A DNA stretch of 64,000 nt from Dendrobium chrysotoxum (Eukaryota > Streptophyta > Magnoliopsida > Asparagales > Orchidaceae): contig CM034298.1 in the NCBI GenBank assembly GCA_019925795.1, positions 48,324,365-48,388,364 of the forward strand, in the 5' to 3' direction. This document shows positions 33,473 through 46,170 of this stretch, in pieces; position 1 is the stretch's first letter; the number at the start of each line of letters is the position of its first letter. Under the pieces are notes generated by a model. The model searched no databases. It was not told the DNA's origin and worked only from the letters and a program-made list of their open reading frames with translations. A program made the translations under genes and the position numbers.

Positions 33473-35266
33473 TGTTGTAATCTAGGATCCCGAGCATCTC
33501 ATTTTGATGATGACAAATAATATTAACTGGATTACTACATTCTTTCTTGAAAAATAAAGATGTTTATTTTTGTCTGTGAGCACTAACATTTCAAGTAAGA
33601 TGCACACCGCTCAAGACTGTTGGAGACTCAAGACTGGGTAGAATAGGATGTAAAAGAATTTATATTTTATTTTCTTTTTTTTTTAGTCTACCATAAAAGA
33701 GTGTATGGAAATGGAGAGAGTTTTCATTTTTTTATGACAAAATTTTTTTAAAGAAAATCATATTATATGATTTATAATCATACTGTACGATTGTCATTAA
33801 AACTCAGGTGTAACTGCTAATTTTGAATTATTAGTTTGTTAGCTAGTTGTATTGTATGATCGTGATCATACTATATGATTTGTTTCCATCTAAAAGCCCT
33901 AGCCGCCAGCATAGTTTAGGTAAGATTTTAAATTTAATTTTTTGAACTAATCATATTGTACGATTCTAATCGTACTGTACGATCATTTAAAATCTTGCCA
34001 AAATTTTCCCCTGTAATCAGGCAATTAAATCATGGTTTCTTAATTACTATCATTTACACTGTACGATATTAATCATATTGTATAAATAATAGAGACAAAT
34101 TTTGTCATCTCATAGATCGTACCAGACAAAACCATGGATTTTTGAATTATTCATCCCGGATGATATTTCTATCATACAGGACGACGATCTGAATCAAACT
34201 ATTCATACTATACAAAGTATACAGTGCAGGAGGATCTATAGAGAATATGTTTGTCATCCAATAAGTCATCACGTATAAATAATTCAAAATAAAATGATCG
34301 ACCAGTACGATATGTTGATTGTACTGTACGATATGCTTAAAATTTATGAACTATTCATCCACCTTCATACTGGATGAAACTGATTTTTAACTAATCGTAC
34401 TGTATGATATTGGATCATACTGTATGACCAGCATCATCTTATTTGAATTACTAGGGTTCTCTAAAGCCTAATTTAAAAAGTAATTTTTCTTATTCAGTGT
34501 TGTTGTTGTTCTTGTGATTATTGGTGAAGAAGAAGAGCATGATAACTGAAGGAACTCTTGAGAGGGAGCTTTTGAAGAGATCCAGGGTTTATGAGAGGAA
34601 GGAGAAGGTGAGCTTGAGCGTGAGGGAGAAGGAGTGTGAGGGGATCATACAGTTGCTCTGAGTTAGCTACATGATTGGTCCTCCTGTGGCCTTGGTGACT
34701 CTTCTTGAAGCTCTCTAGGGAGAGAGGCTTCAAGGTCATCATCCTTAAGGTTTCCTTCCTTCTCCATGAGGGAGAAAAAGGAGAAGGTCTGCTGCCATCA
34801 CTAGGAGGGTAACATAGCGTCTAGTACTCTGCCACACTGGTGAAGGTGAAAGTGAGGTTTGTAAAGACTTCTCTGCCTTATTGTCGGAGCATAAGGAGAG
34901 TCAACTTTTAGTAGTACAACTCTTGGAGTGGAGGACTCTAGGGAGTGGATGTAGGTCAAGTGATCAAACCACTATAAAAATTTCTGATGTGCTTTTTTCG
35001 TTTTTCACATTTTACTTTTCTTGCATTTATTTTCTATGTTAACTTCTTGGTGAAAAATCTAATTTTCGCTTTTTATTGTGAGATTTGAAATTATATCACC
35101 ACTATTATAATTGTGAACGAAAAATTAGCTTCTACATTTGAGTATTTAAGTTATTTATATTAAAAATCAGAAAAATCCTTTAAAAACTTAGAACTCGTGT
35201 TTAGGATTTATTTTTAAAAATACTAATTCAACCCCCACCCCCCTCTTGGCACATTTCATACTTTCA
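33473..35266 (+). repeat. E3 3' LTR (1794 bp)
   Basis: It runs from TGTTGTAATC to TTTCA. The region 33770-34440 is rich in TCGTACTGTACGAT-like palindromes. The end has AATTCA followed by a C-rich CCCCCACCCCCC tract and CTCTTGGCAC, parallel to the E1 and E2 LTR ends. Confidence 0.9.
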
Positions 35267-35470
35267 AACATAAGTGCTATTAGTTTAACAAAAAATCCTA
35301 TACAACACTCACAAACTAAACACATAGAGAGTAGACATCATTTTAGTAGAGATCATGTTAATAAAGATTATGTAAATATAGATTTTGTAAACACAGATTC
35401 TCAAATAGTTGATATTTTTACAAAAACCATTAGCTGAAGAGAAATTTTGCATGTTAAGATGTATGCTTGG
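35267..35470 (+). pseudogene. E2 RNase H, C-terminal remnant
   Basis: It resumes right after E3 with 'NISAISLTKNPIQHSQTKHI', 'RHHFSRDHV' and 'VDIFTKT', the end of copia RNase H. It shows that E3 landed within E2 RNase H. A stop near 35437 and a shift end the frame. Confidence 0.88.
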
Positions 35471-35727
35471 GATGTTATACCCTAATATTTAAATTTCTTT
35501 TTGATGTTGCCAAAGGGGGAGAGGAATTATATATGTTGGTTATAATTCTTTTTACATGCATATATTTTAGGGGAGAATTATTTTTCTTAGCAAATTAACA
35601 TTCAAATATATTTCTCAATTTATAATATATAATTTTCTAATGCTTAAAAGTTATGATAAAAGGTCAATTTGCACCTTTATTATAACTATACCCAACATAA
35701 ATTTACCATCATAAAAAAGGGGGAGAT
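35471..35727 (+). other. E2 3' noncoding region and polypurine tracts
   Basis: GTTGCCAAAGGGGGAGAGG lies at 35506-35524, and AAAAAAGGGGGAGAT at 35713-35727 abuts the 3' LTR. There is no ORF3. Confidence 0.8.
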
Positions 35728-37717
35728 TATTATTATTATCTACATCATAACCCATTCTAGAGATTTTGATGATAACAAACATATGCTTCGATATTCTAAT
35801 TTGTGTGTTAAGTATTTTAGGTGTAATGATTTGATGGATGTAGATGATAATTACTTATATAAAATTTATATTGCACAACTCAAGTTCAATCAAAATTGAG
35901 CTAAAAGAACTCAAGGACCAAGATGGAAAGCTTGAAGATTTTTATATTAACGTAGGAGTATGTTAGTGGTCCATTAATATTTATTTATATGGTTTGATTT
36001 GCTCACAATTTAAATGTTTATTAAAATGATTTAAATATTATTAATTAAGAATAATATGTATGATTTAGAAATCTATAAGACTCCTTTATTAAAAACTTTT
36101 TTAAGCTGCATAATTATCAATTATGAAAAGATAATTTACGAGGGAAATTAAATGTAATAAGCTTTTGTGGTAAAAATTTATTATGTATTTATTTTAAATT
36201 AAACTTGTTTCTTATAAATTACTGATGTATAATTAATGTTATCAGAAATTACATCATATTATTGTATGAATATTTAATATATCTTTAAATATATAAAAAA
36301 TATTATAAGTTTTTATTTTGATGTATATGATATTATTTTAATAGAAAAGTGGCTTAATTTTTATTTCATTAGATTTCTTGGATTCTTTAAATATAAATGG
36401 ATATGTTATATGACTTATTTGCAGCTATATTAAATTTATAATGAATTTCGAAACATTATCCTATTTTAATATTATTTGTTGTGTTGCCATTTTTGCCATA
36501 TTTTTGATGTATATAAAGACTTTTTGACTTATCTATATGAATAGCTATTTTATAGCCATTTGAAACTTATATTTATTTAATATAAATGAATTCTTTATCA
36601 AATATTATATTATTAATTGATAGATTAATATTAGAGTATTAGTTTTATTCAAGTTTGACTTTCCTTACCCTTTCCTTTTAAATACCCCTCTTCTTCTTCA
36701 TGTGAGGGTTATTCAAAAAGTGAAAATCCAGCATTTTCTCTAATCCTTTTTCCTTTCTTACATGCTAAATCTTGAGACGAGAAACTTTGATTTTCATTCC
36801 AAGAGCTCTTATTATTTGTGAGATCAAATTCTTGGTTGGAAAGTTTCAACGCACTAAATCCTTTAACGTCTCTTGGAGTTCTTGAGTTTGCTTTCATTTT
36901 CTAAGTTTTATATGCTGTTATTTTAGTTTTTCACCATATATTTTTTATAAAAATATTTATTATTTGGTGAAATACTAGTTGAGAATGTTATATTAAGTTT
37001 TCTATGTTAAATCTTTTAAATCCGTAAGAAAATAAAGTAAGTATTTATATTTCTTTTACGTGGCATAGATTTGCATTTCAAATATAATTTACTTTTAAAA
37101 GTATTATGTTATTTGAAGAGTTGTAATTTAAATCAGTAAAAAAATATTTTTATATAATATTATTTTTATCAAAATATAAACCTATCTTAAAATGAGCAAA
37201 TTCTATATTCCATTTGCAAGAAGTGAGGTGATTAAAATCAAATTGTAAGATCCCTCAAATATTTAGATCAGTTTTATTATAAGATGTTTTGAGTTTGTAT
37301 TATTTACATCAAATTGTATTTTTTTAATCTAAGCCATTTGGCTTAGCGAAGTTTAAATTATAATTAGATTGGGTTGTACTCGCCCGTGTAGGAGAGTACT
37401 TAGGTTGTAAAAAAAACTTCTTTGGTTTAAAGAAGTGAGGATTGTAAGGAAAACCTAGGTTTAGTGAGTTCTAGTCTGAGAGTTGGCTAGCGTAGACATA
37501 TGTCAGATTAGAATCCTGGACGAACCACATAAAAATATTGTACCTCTTAGTTTTATTTCTTGCATTAACTTTTCTTTATCATTTTCATAAAATTTATGTG
37601 ATTATTTTCTCTTTGGCAAATAGCATTAGAATTATTTTAATTACCTTCTTTTTATAAAAATTTTAAAACCCAATTCACCCCCCCCCCCCACTCTTGGGGT
37701 ACCATAGTCATCCAACA
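35728..37717 (+). repeat. E2 3' LTR (1990 bp)
   Basis: It begins TATTATTATTATC, where the 5' copy has TGTTGATATTATC, and ends CATCCAACA. It includes 12 C at 37678-37689. Confidence 0.9.
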
Positions 37718-40700
37718 AGTATACCTTCTCCTTTTTTTCGTCTTCTTCTTCTTTTTCTTCTTCCTTTCTTTATTTTTTTTCTCCTTCCTCCTTTCCTATA
37801 GATATTTTTCTTTTCTTCTTCACACATATTCTCCTCCACCTTGTCTTCTTCTCTCCTTCTTCCTTTCCATTTCTCCTTCTTCGTCTTCTCTTCTTCTCAT
37901 TCTTTTCTTTGTGATTTTCTTTCCCTTTGATGATTGAGTGAATGTGATCTATTTGAACCTGATTTAATTTTAAAAAAAAATCAAAATAGATTATGTATGA
38001 GGATGTCTGATAAGATTTGTATTTATTCATTAATGAATCTGTAAAAAAAAATGGTTGGCAAAACATATACACTTCCACATAGATATTTAAACCTATTATG
38101 AACATGTAGGTCAAAATGAACTCAAAATTCTTGGCTTTCTTTCTTATGAAATATTCTTAAACAAGAAGTTTTTGTCCAAATACATGTAAACTTCTGTATC
38201 TTTGAACTGGAGGAAACCAAAGAGGGTGATGATAATGAGCTTTTCATAGGATAAGTGTTAACCTTATATGTATGTTTAATGGTTTAAACCCTTCCGACAT
38301 ATATGTTAAGTGGTTCATTTGTCCTATGATAGATATGACATACATTTTAATAATTTTATATGAGGGTTTTGAAGCCATGCTGCATTTCATGAAGTTGTGG
38401 TTTTGAGACACAATTATGCATACTCTGGAATTTTTACATGTTGATATTGTGTGGTGTAGGAGTTAGTAATGATGATAAGTAGTTCCATTAGTTTTGTATT
38501 CTAGATTTTTCTTTTATGTATATGACTCAAACGTGAAATTACATTGCCGAAGTTTTATGATGATGTTAGAAAGTTCCCATGCATATTCATATTTTGTCAT
38601 CACATGCAAATTCAGTTTCGGGTATCCTAACTAGTTAACTGTTGAATATTGTTTGTTAGTAATGTTCATGTGGAGCTTTGTACTCTTTAACCACTTCATC
38701 CATTGCTCTTTGTGGAATGAATAACTTCTTATGGGTTAATAACAAGATATATTTTATCCTTTTAATGATAATATATAGTTTTTCCATTTAATGATGAGAT
38801 ATAGTTTGTCCATTTAGTGATGAGATAGTTTGTCCATTTAAATATAAAGCCCATGACCAATGAATAAGGAAATAGATGGTTGTATTAGTTTAAAGTTTTG
38901 TACCTATTTATTGTATTTCTCTTATCACAACCTATGTTAAAGCAAACATTATCGCAGTTGGCTAAAAGTTTTGTTTCTTTCAATGGAAGCATGATCTCTT
39001 TATTATTTTCTCTCATAAATCTTGATGAAGTTTTGCTTACAATGAAATATTGGTCATTTGCATATCTTGCTTATAAAAGAGAACTTTGGGGCATAATTGG
39101 TGGGGGATGACATGCGTGGTTTTGTTTCGTTCTCTTTATATAGAAGTCTTCAAATTGATATTACACTTTAAGTGTTCCTTTTGGCCAATATGATTATTGG
39201 CTTATATGACTTGTTGAGGCTCTTCTTTCTTTGAAGTATCGATGCTTTCAAAAGGACATTAATGTTCTTTCTTTTCACATAGATTTTGGTTAGAATTTCA
39301 ATATCTTCATATTATCATTGAAATGCATTGTTGGTTATAAAGTTTTGGCAAAATGTTGATGTTTGACACTAAAGCAAGTTTATAAGTTTGGGTTAAAGCT
39401 CCTTTTGAAATTTTTGGAGTCATACAGCATGAGGGTGGAAGGTTTGTTGGAAAACATTCATGTGTCTTATTGATTCAATGTGATGTTATCTATGATTGTT
39501 GGAGTATTTTTCTATCATTCGAAAAAGATGAATTAGCATAAAAATCCCTTTATAGTTACTAAATTTTGTTGAAGTGTTGAGTTTCAGGCTTATAGTAAAT
39601 GGGTTGGGTGCATATTTAGTTCTAAAGAGTTATGGTGGATAATGAGATGCTTATGTATTTTACTGAAATTGAATTTTGCCTTACTTGTTTGAGTTTTATG
39701 TGGAAAGGTGATTTGGCATATTCTTAGTGGTTGTACTTATAACATTCAAATATATCTCCTCTGTATTTCATTAATTATGAGTTGATTGGAAAAGAATTTG
39801 AGATCTTTTGTAAAATTTATCATATGCATTTATAACCCATTGTGATCAAAGTGAGTGTAAGGTGATTTGCAATGTTTCATATGGTGGTTAAAGAGGGATT
39901 TTGATTTGCTTCTTTACATGAGTAGAAAGGAGAAACTATTTGAAGTATTTTGTATAAAACTTTGTAGAGCTAAGTGTATGTTGGAAAGTGATTCTGGTTG
40001 GGTGATTATTGGAAGGTTCAGTTTGTTGGGCTATTGTTGGAAAGTGGAGTTTTAGAAAGTAAACAATAGCTCTCTTTCTCTCCCTTTCTCTCTACCTCCC
40101 TCCTTTCTTCTTTTTTTTTACTACTTCTCTCTACTCGTGGAATGCTTCCAAAATAAAAATCCCAAAGAGAAAACAATCAAGTTAGTGCGTAAGCCCAAAA
40201 AAGGTATGTTGTTATTTAAATTGCATTTATTTTGATTATTTGCATATTAAATATTAAAATGCTCTAATACAAAACTTGCTTCTTTTTCTGTGTTTTGAAA
40301 GAGACCTTTGGTAAAGCAAAAGACAAGGAGCTATAGGAGCTGTTTCGATGAAGGAGCTAGGACAGCAAATACGAGCATCAGTCACCCCCATTCTTTCTGA
40401 ATGTGGGTGCTATGGGTGGAACCACTAGGCTTTAGCCCCGATATTATAAATCTTCTTAAAACTTAGAAGCTAAACCACCTAATCGCGTAGAAGCCATATT
40501 GTTCAATCTTTATGAAAGATAGATGGATGGTTGAGTTTTTGGAATTTAAAGCCGATGTCTAGAGAAAATTCTAAGTGGCCTTGTACTTATGAATGGAGTT
40601 ATGTATCTAAGACTAATAAAATTAAATCTTAATTGAATTTATTTCTAATGCAATGCATGCTAATCGATGTAACCAAATCATAGTTACTTAAAAGTTTAAA

Positions 40701-43033
40701 AAGCATTATAAAAATAATTTTTTTTAGAAGATTAGGCTTCCCCAGGTTCAGCACCTCATCCTCATAGGTCAAATTATCTGAACTCTACCCTCAGGAAGGT
40801 TAATGTCTAAAGTAAGGAAAGAAGAATGCATTAATATACATGTGACCCCATATGGCCTCCAACTTTCTTCCTTAAGTCATTTATTTTTCTATATTATTTA
40901 GTTCCTAATATTTATTTTTAATTACGAGTAGAAGAATTTTATTTCTAAGAGCCTAACAAAGTTCAGGCACATACATGTGCAAGAAAGAAACCTATAAAAA
41001 CCATGCCATTTCTACTACACAAATAGAGTAAATAATCAATCACATCAAACAGAACATCAACTACAGGAAAGTGTCTAAAGTCCATGTGGCAAGTGCCACT
41101 TATTGTACAACCCAAAGTGCAAAAAAGTAATGTTTTCTAGGCTCCACCGACAACAACCTGGGTTCTATTCCTATAGAATGATGCAAATTTGAAAAATAAG
41201 CCATTTTTCTTATCTTGATCATCATTCTCTTATTCTTCTATGGGCTTCCTTTCTTCAATCTCTTTATGGTACGTCATCTACTAGGATATCAAAATCAAAA
41301 GAAATTCTTTGTAAGGGAATTTCTTTTCTCTTTGGATACCTAGTATTTTAAAATGCCTTATTTTTAGATTTTCATAACTCCCTGAATCAAACTACTTTTT
41401 TAAAAAAGGAAAATGGACCCTACACTCCTACATGTTAGTAACCAATTTATATATCAAAATCATAATCACAGAAATCATAAAATAATCATTTGCTCAATTT
41501 TTTGAGCAACTTGTAAGCTTGGCTATGGTTTTCTTATTATTAGGGGGCTAAACATCTGAAGCACTTGCAAAAAATTTTATTAGCTCAAATTATTATTAAT
41601 TTAAGCCCCTTTTTTATAGCCTTATATAAGCATGACCACCTACAAAAAATCTCATGAGCATCCAGATCATTCATAATCTAGGGGCAATCTATCACCCATC
41701 ACATCACAGAGAGAAGACAGTAATCATCATAGAAATTTAACATAATAAATAGTAAATCAACCAGCATGTACTTCACAAGCATATCGTCACATCATAGAAA
41801 TAGAAATGAAAGCATCGGCCTAACCTAAAGCTATAGTTCGTGTCCTAATAAATAGATCTTGGATTGTGAAGTAGGCAATGTGGTTTAGGTATATCCTAAA
41901 TAGGATAATTTTGTTAAAGTTATTTATGATTTTGATTTATTAAAGGCTAAAGGTAAGTTTTTGGTTTAAGTTTAAATATTAGTGTCGCAATATTAATTTT
42001 AAGAGTTTATTTTTAGTGTTTAGTGATTATAACATTTGTTGCTCGCCGGGGCCATGTGATTTATTTCACCCTCCTTAGGGTTAACTTAATAGCCTCATAG
42101 GCCGCGGTTACCCAGTAGTAACTAATTAAGTTAATTTAGTTGGTTGAAGATTAGGGGTTGATTAATTGATTTTAAATGATTGATTTATAGTTTGATTGAA
42201 TTTTAGATGGATTATTAGATTTTTGAAATTTCAAGTTATGTTAAACTTTTAATTAGTCTTTTACTTTAATTATTAATAAATTATTAGCTTTTATTTTATT
42301 TCAAAAATTTCACTTAAATTCATATTATTAATCATTAGGTTTAATTTATCTTCATTCAGTTTTAAAGGTATTCTAAATTATGTTTGTAATTAATTATGAG
42401 GAAATTTAATTATTTAATGAATTAGAATTTGAGTTTTATAAGTCTTTTTATTTGAACATATTTTGGTTTAGATTTGTTCTTTATTTTTATTATATTTCCA
42501 ATTAATTTTATTTAGTTAATGTTCAATTAAGGGGTGATTAATATGCTAATTAGATTTAGTTCAAGTTTATGTTTAAGTTTCTCTTTAGGTGATTATGTGT
42601 GTTAGTTATGATTTGATTAATAGAAGTTAAGTATTTTTTTGTGCATTTTATTTGGATTATTACTGATTTTGTTGGAGTTTTAAATTATTGGTTGATTATG
42701 ATTAAGATTAGATTAATAGGGCATACTAATCCTAGTGTAGAATGTAACTAAGTTTTCTATGTTTAATGTTTCTCTCATAACGAGTGCATACATCCTAAAT
42801 CTAAGTTCTCTAAAACTCATCCTTAATCTTTGTCCTTGAATATCTCTAATATTGTAAAGGACAAAAAATGTTATTACTAACCCCTCTGGACATATGTGCA
42901 TGTGTAAATAGGTTTAAGGATCTTTAATAAACAAAAGCAATCTAGTAAAATGAAGTTTCTACAAGGACATATGTCATTGATTTCAATATCATTTTGAATC
43001 AAGCATGAATATCAATAACACCTAATTTAGTCC
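37718..43033. other. Unassigned DNA between E2 and E4
   Basis: No domain recognised. It has CT-rich low-complexity DNA at about 37725-37925, a degenerate repeat of about 24-26 bp at about 38757-38850 (TTTGTCCATTTAGTGATGAG-like) and a second CT-rich patch at 40065-40135. Around 42040-42110 is a short GC-richer patch. Short open frames (for example 38898-39110 and 42901-42713) have no motifs. Parts may be eroded LTRs. Confidence 0.5.
37725..37925 (+). repeat. CT-rich low-complexity tract
   Basis: Dominated by TTCTTCTTC, CTCCTTC and CTTTTTC words. It gives an artificial lysine/arginine-rich frame on the minus strand. Confidence 0.75.
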
Positions 43034-43659
43034 TCAATGAGAAAAAGGTGTCATAGCTTAAGGGTTAGGTGAAAATGTCTGCCAATTATTCTTCAGTAGC
43101 TATATGATATAGTTTTATATCTCTGTTGAGTACATGATCTCTAATGAAATGATGCCTAATATTTATATATTTAATTCGAGAATGATGAATTAGGTTTTTA
43201 GATATGTAGATGGCACTAGTGTTATCACACATAATTATAATAGTGCCAACATAGAGTCCAAGGTCAATGATTTGTTGCTTAAGCTATAAGACTTGAGCAA
43301 CATAACTTCCTACAACAATATATTCTAACTCAGAGGTGGATAGGGCTACATAAATTTTCTTTTGACTAGACCAGGATACTAATGATTACCCTATGAATTG
43401 ATAGGTTTCAGAGGTACTTTTTCTATCTATTCTACTTCCTGTAAAGTCTGAGTCCAAATACCTTATAATTTCAAAGGATGAGCTATATCTAAGATACCAG
43501 ATTCCTTGGTTTTGGGTTCCCAGAATATACCTAAGAATTCTCTTAACTACAATCATATGAGCCTCTTTAGGATCAGCTTGAAATCTAGCACAAAAATATA
43601 CACTAAATATTATATCAGGTCTGCTAACAGTTAAATACAAAAGTGATCTAATTATCTCC
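43034..43659 (-). pseudogene. E4 RNase H
   Basis: The open piece 43640-43386 has 'SRPDIIFSVYFCARFQADPKEAH', 'LRYILGTQNQGIWYLR' and 'DSDFTGSRIDRKSTS'. Downstream, after stops, come the 'CDNTSAIYISKN' and 'HHFIRDHV' motifs near 43230-43130. Order and motifs match E1. Confidence 0.88.
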
Positions 43660-44399
43660 CTATACTTCTTCTGATCTATTAATTTTTTATTTTTATCCTA
43701 GACTAACTGAATGGTAGAGCTCATGGGTGTATTCATAGACTTAGCATTCTTCATATCATATTTCTTTAAAAAATCCTTGATATACTTACTCTGACTAAGA
43801 AAAGTTCTATCATCCCTTCATTTTACACTAAATCTAAGAAAGTAAGTGAGCTCTATCATCATACTCATCTCAAATTCCTCACCCAATATTTTTGAAAATT
43901 CATCCCATAAATTTTTATCGATTAATCCAAATAGTATATCATCCACATAGATTTGAAAAATGAGAAAATCATCTCCTACTTTCTTTAGTAACAAGGTTGT
44001 ATCTCTACTTCCCTTAGCTATTAACCTAGTTATAGGGGTAAAGGTCTCCTCAAAGTCAATCCCTTCTATTTGACTGAACCCCTTAGCAACTGGCCTTATT
44101 CTTAATCACTACTCCATAGTCATTCATCTTATTCTTGAACACCCACTTGGTTCCTACAACACTTTAGTCATTAGGTCTACTAATCAATTCCCAAACACCA
44201 TTCCTAACTAATTGGCTCAACTCTTCTTGCATGGCTAGGATCTAGAATTCATCATATAGAGCTTGATTTATACTAGTGGATTCTACTATATAGATGAATT
44301 AAAAATATCTAACCACCTTCCTAAGTCTATGCCTAGTCTTAACTCCTACAAATGGATCTCCTAGATAAGCTCTCTAGGATGACTAAAAGAATATCTCCA
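43660..44399 (-). pseudogene. E4 reverse transcriptase with internal deletion
   Basis: From the RT start ('NELVRNGVWELISRP', near 44215-44170) the sequence passes 'GIDFEETFTPI' and then, near 44025, jumps to the 'KGSRDTTLLLKK' region, skipping roughly 350 bp including motif A. The YVDD loop is visible at about 43936-43947. Not functional. Confidence 0.83.
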
Positions 44400-45089
44400 A
44401 TCTCTATGAAATGGATCTTGAGGCTATACTCAATTTTTAGGTCAATAATTTTACTCCTTAGGTGACTTCTATCTCTTCTTCTTTTTCTATCCTAGGCTTA
44501 ATAGTTTAGTCAGATTCATCAAACACTGTATGGGTGTACTCCTTTACCACTAAGGTTTCCTTATTAAAAATTTTATAGGCTTTACCTATAAATGAATAAC
44601 CTAATAAGACTCCTTCATTAGATTTGGGGTCAAACATTCCTAGAGGAGGATTACCATTGATGATAACAAAGCATCTACACCCAAAGACATGCAAATGAGT
44701 GAGATTGGGTGTCCTACCCTTAAGGAGCTCATATTATATCTTATTAAGTATAGATATAACATTGACACTATTCAACACATAACAAGCAGTAATCACTACT
44801 TCTGCCCAAAAATATTTAGGGAGAAAAATTTAGCTAACATAGCCCTAGTAGCTTCTACTGAAGTTGTATTCTTTCCTTCAGCTATTCCATTTTACTGAGT
44901 GGTCCAAGGGGAAGAAAGTTATACTCTATCCCTAACTCCTTACAAAAAGATTTAAACTAATCATTCTTACATTCTCCACCATAATCACAAAAAACTAATA
45001 AATATTTTACATCTTAATTTCTTTTGTATCCATATAGAGAATATCCTAAATTCATTAAATGATTCATTCTTATATGATAAAAGCCTAAC
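44400..45089 (-). pseudogene. E4 integrase end and linker
   Basis: The piece 44694-44506 has 'HVFGCRCFVIINGNPPLGMFDPKSNEGVLLGYSF', the integrase C-terminal signature. Around 44880-45060 the core continues with multiple stops. Confidence 0.82.
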
Positions 45090-45780
45090 CTAGGTAAATC
45101 TAGGGTAATCATTAAAAATTACATACCCATAGGTTTTCCCACCAAAGCTAGCAGTGTTAACTGGTCCAAATTGGTCTATGTGAAGGATTTCTAGAGGTAT
45201 GCAGGTAGTGATGTCCTTAATGGAATGGAATGAAAATTTGATTTGTTTTCTTAGTTGGCGTGCATCACAGTGGTGGTCCTTAGAGAAATCTAAGTTAGGT
45301 ATGCCTCTAACTAGGTCTTTTTGGGTTATCTTTCTTAGTGTCTTCATGCTTGCATGGCATGGTCGCCTATGCCATAACTTGGATTCATTAATAATAATTT
45401 TCAAACATAAAGAACTTGAATATTCAAAATAGTTTAAATCAAGCATGTAAATATTGTAAATCCAATTTCCTTGTAAAATAAGTTTACCATTTAAACTAAT
45501 CAAACATTTAGTAGACACAAATTTAATATGAAATCCTTTATCACATAATTGGCTAGTACTAAGTATGTTGTGTTTCAGTCCATTTACTAATAAGAGATTT
45601 TTAATGATGAAATTTTTAGAGTTGTCAATCATACATGAACCCACCACTTTCCTGGTGGTGTTGTCTCCCAGTGTAATCTTGCCTCCTGCCCTAGACTCCA
45701 GCATAATGAATTGATTCATATCTCTATTCATATTTCATGAGCATCCACTATCCAGGCACCACATGCTCTCACTAGGCCTT
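45090..45780 (-). pseudogene. E4 protease, pre-integrase and integrase start
   Basis: A 213-codon open piece (45731-45090) starts just after the protease active site ('LDSGCS', near 45745) with 'GGKITLGDNTTRKVVGS'. It includes 'LKHNILSTSQLCDKGFHIKF' and 'LWHRRPCHASMKTL', and ends in the integrase beginning 'EILHIDQFGPVNTASFGGKTYGYV'. In 'HIDQF' the first catalytic aspartate is kept. Confidence 0.88.
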
Positions 45781-46165
45781 TTGTGAGAGCACCCATACAA
45801 ATTCAATCATGGGTTATATTTTCGAACCTAAGTTAGTTTGGGTTCCACCTTATACTTCAATGAATGAGTTACACGCATGTTATATTGTGATGCACTTAAC
45901 TTTTTCCTCCACACTAAATGTGTTCTACGATGTATGGTGCAAGTGTGGGTAATGTGACCTAGCATGCTACAAGAGTAACACCTCTATTTGGGGAGTTATT
46001 CCTCTTCCAAGGGGTTTTTGATGCATGCAATGATGTAAGGTTATACCATTGTGTCAATGTAGGTGGTTGTTTATTATTTTGAAGTGCATAAACTTTTTTT
46101 CTCAAGAACTCATTTGCACTTTTGCTCTCTTAATAGACTTTTATCTAGTCATTTGGATGTTAAGC
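45781..46165 (-). pseudogene. E4 linker upstream of protease, gag lost
   Basis: Minus-strand fragments match the E3 coiled linker: 'NEFLRKKVYALQNNK' near 46110-46066, then the segment equivalent to E3 29270-29400. The coding match ends within a few bases of the LTR, so gag and the primer site were deleted. Confidence 0.7.
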
Positions 46166-46170
46166 CTCAT

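Larger units (their letters stand above)
26737..35266 (+). mobile_element. Copia E3 nested in E2
   Basis: Order on the + strand: truncated 5' LTR (to 27584), primer site, gag, knuckle, coiled linker, protease, [integrase deleted], RT, RNase H, palindrome-rich spacer, ORF3 remnant, polypurine tracts, 3' LTR (33473-35266). It belongs to the same lineage as E1: the same gag start, the same ORF3 and the same LTR end near the primer. A target duplication cannot be checked because the left end is gone. Confidence 0.9.
21233..37717 (+). mobile_element. Copia E2, interrupted by nested E3
   Basis: LTRs lie at 21233-23241 and 35728-37717. The flanks GGTAT (21228-21232) and AGTAT (37718-37722) match at four of five bases, a plausible aged target duplication. 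A Met-type primer site follows the 5' LTR, and a polypurine tract precedes the 3' LTR. Gag-pol is heavily mutated. E3 sits between its RT and the end of its RNase H. Unlike E1 and E3, there is no room for an ORF3 between RNase H and the 3' LTR. Confidence 0.9.

Noticed and set aside
37770..38114. Lysine/arginine-rich 114-codon frame (minus)
   Set aside because: It is the reverse of a CT-rich low-complexity tract.
42713..42901. 62-codon minus-strand frame just downstream of E4 pol as an ORF3 remnant
   Set aside because: No similarity to ORF3 of E1 or E3 and no palindrome-rich spacer before it.
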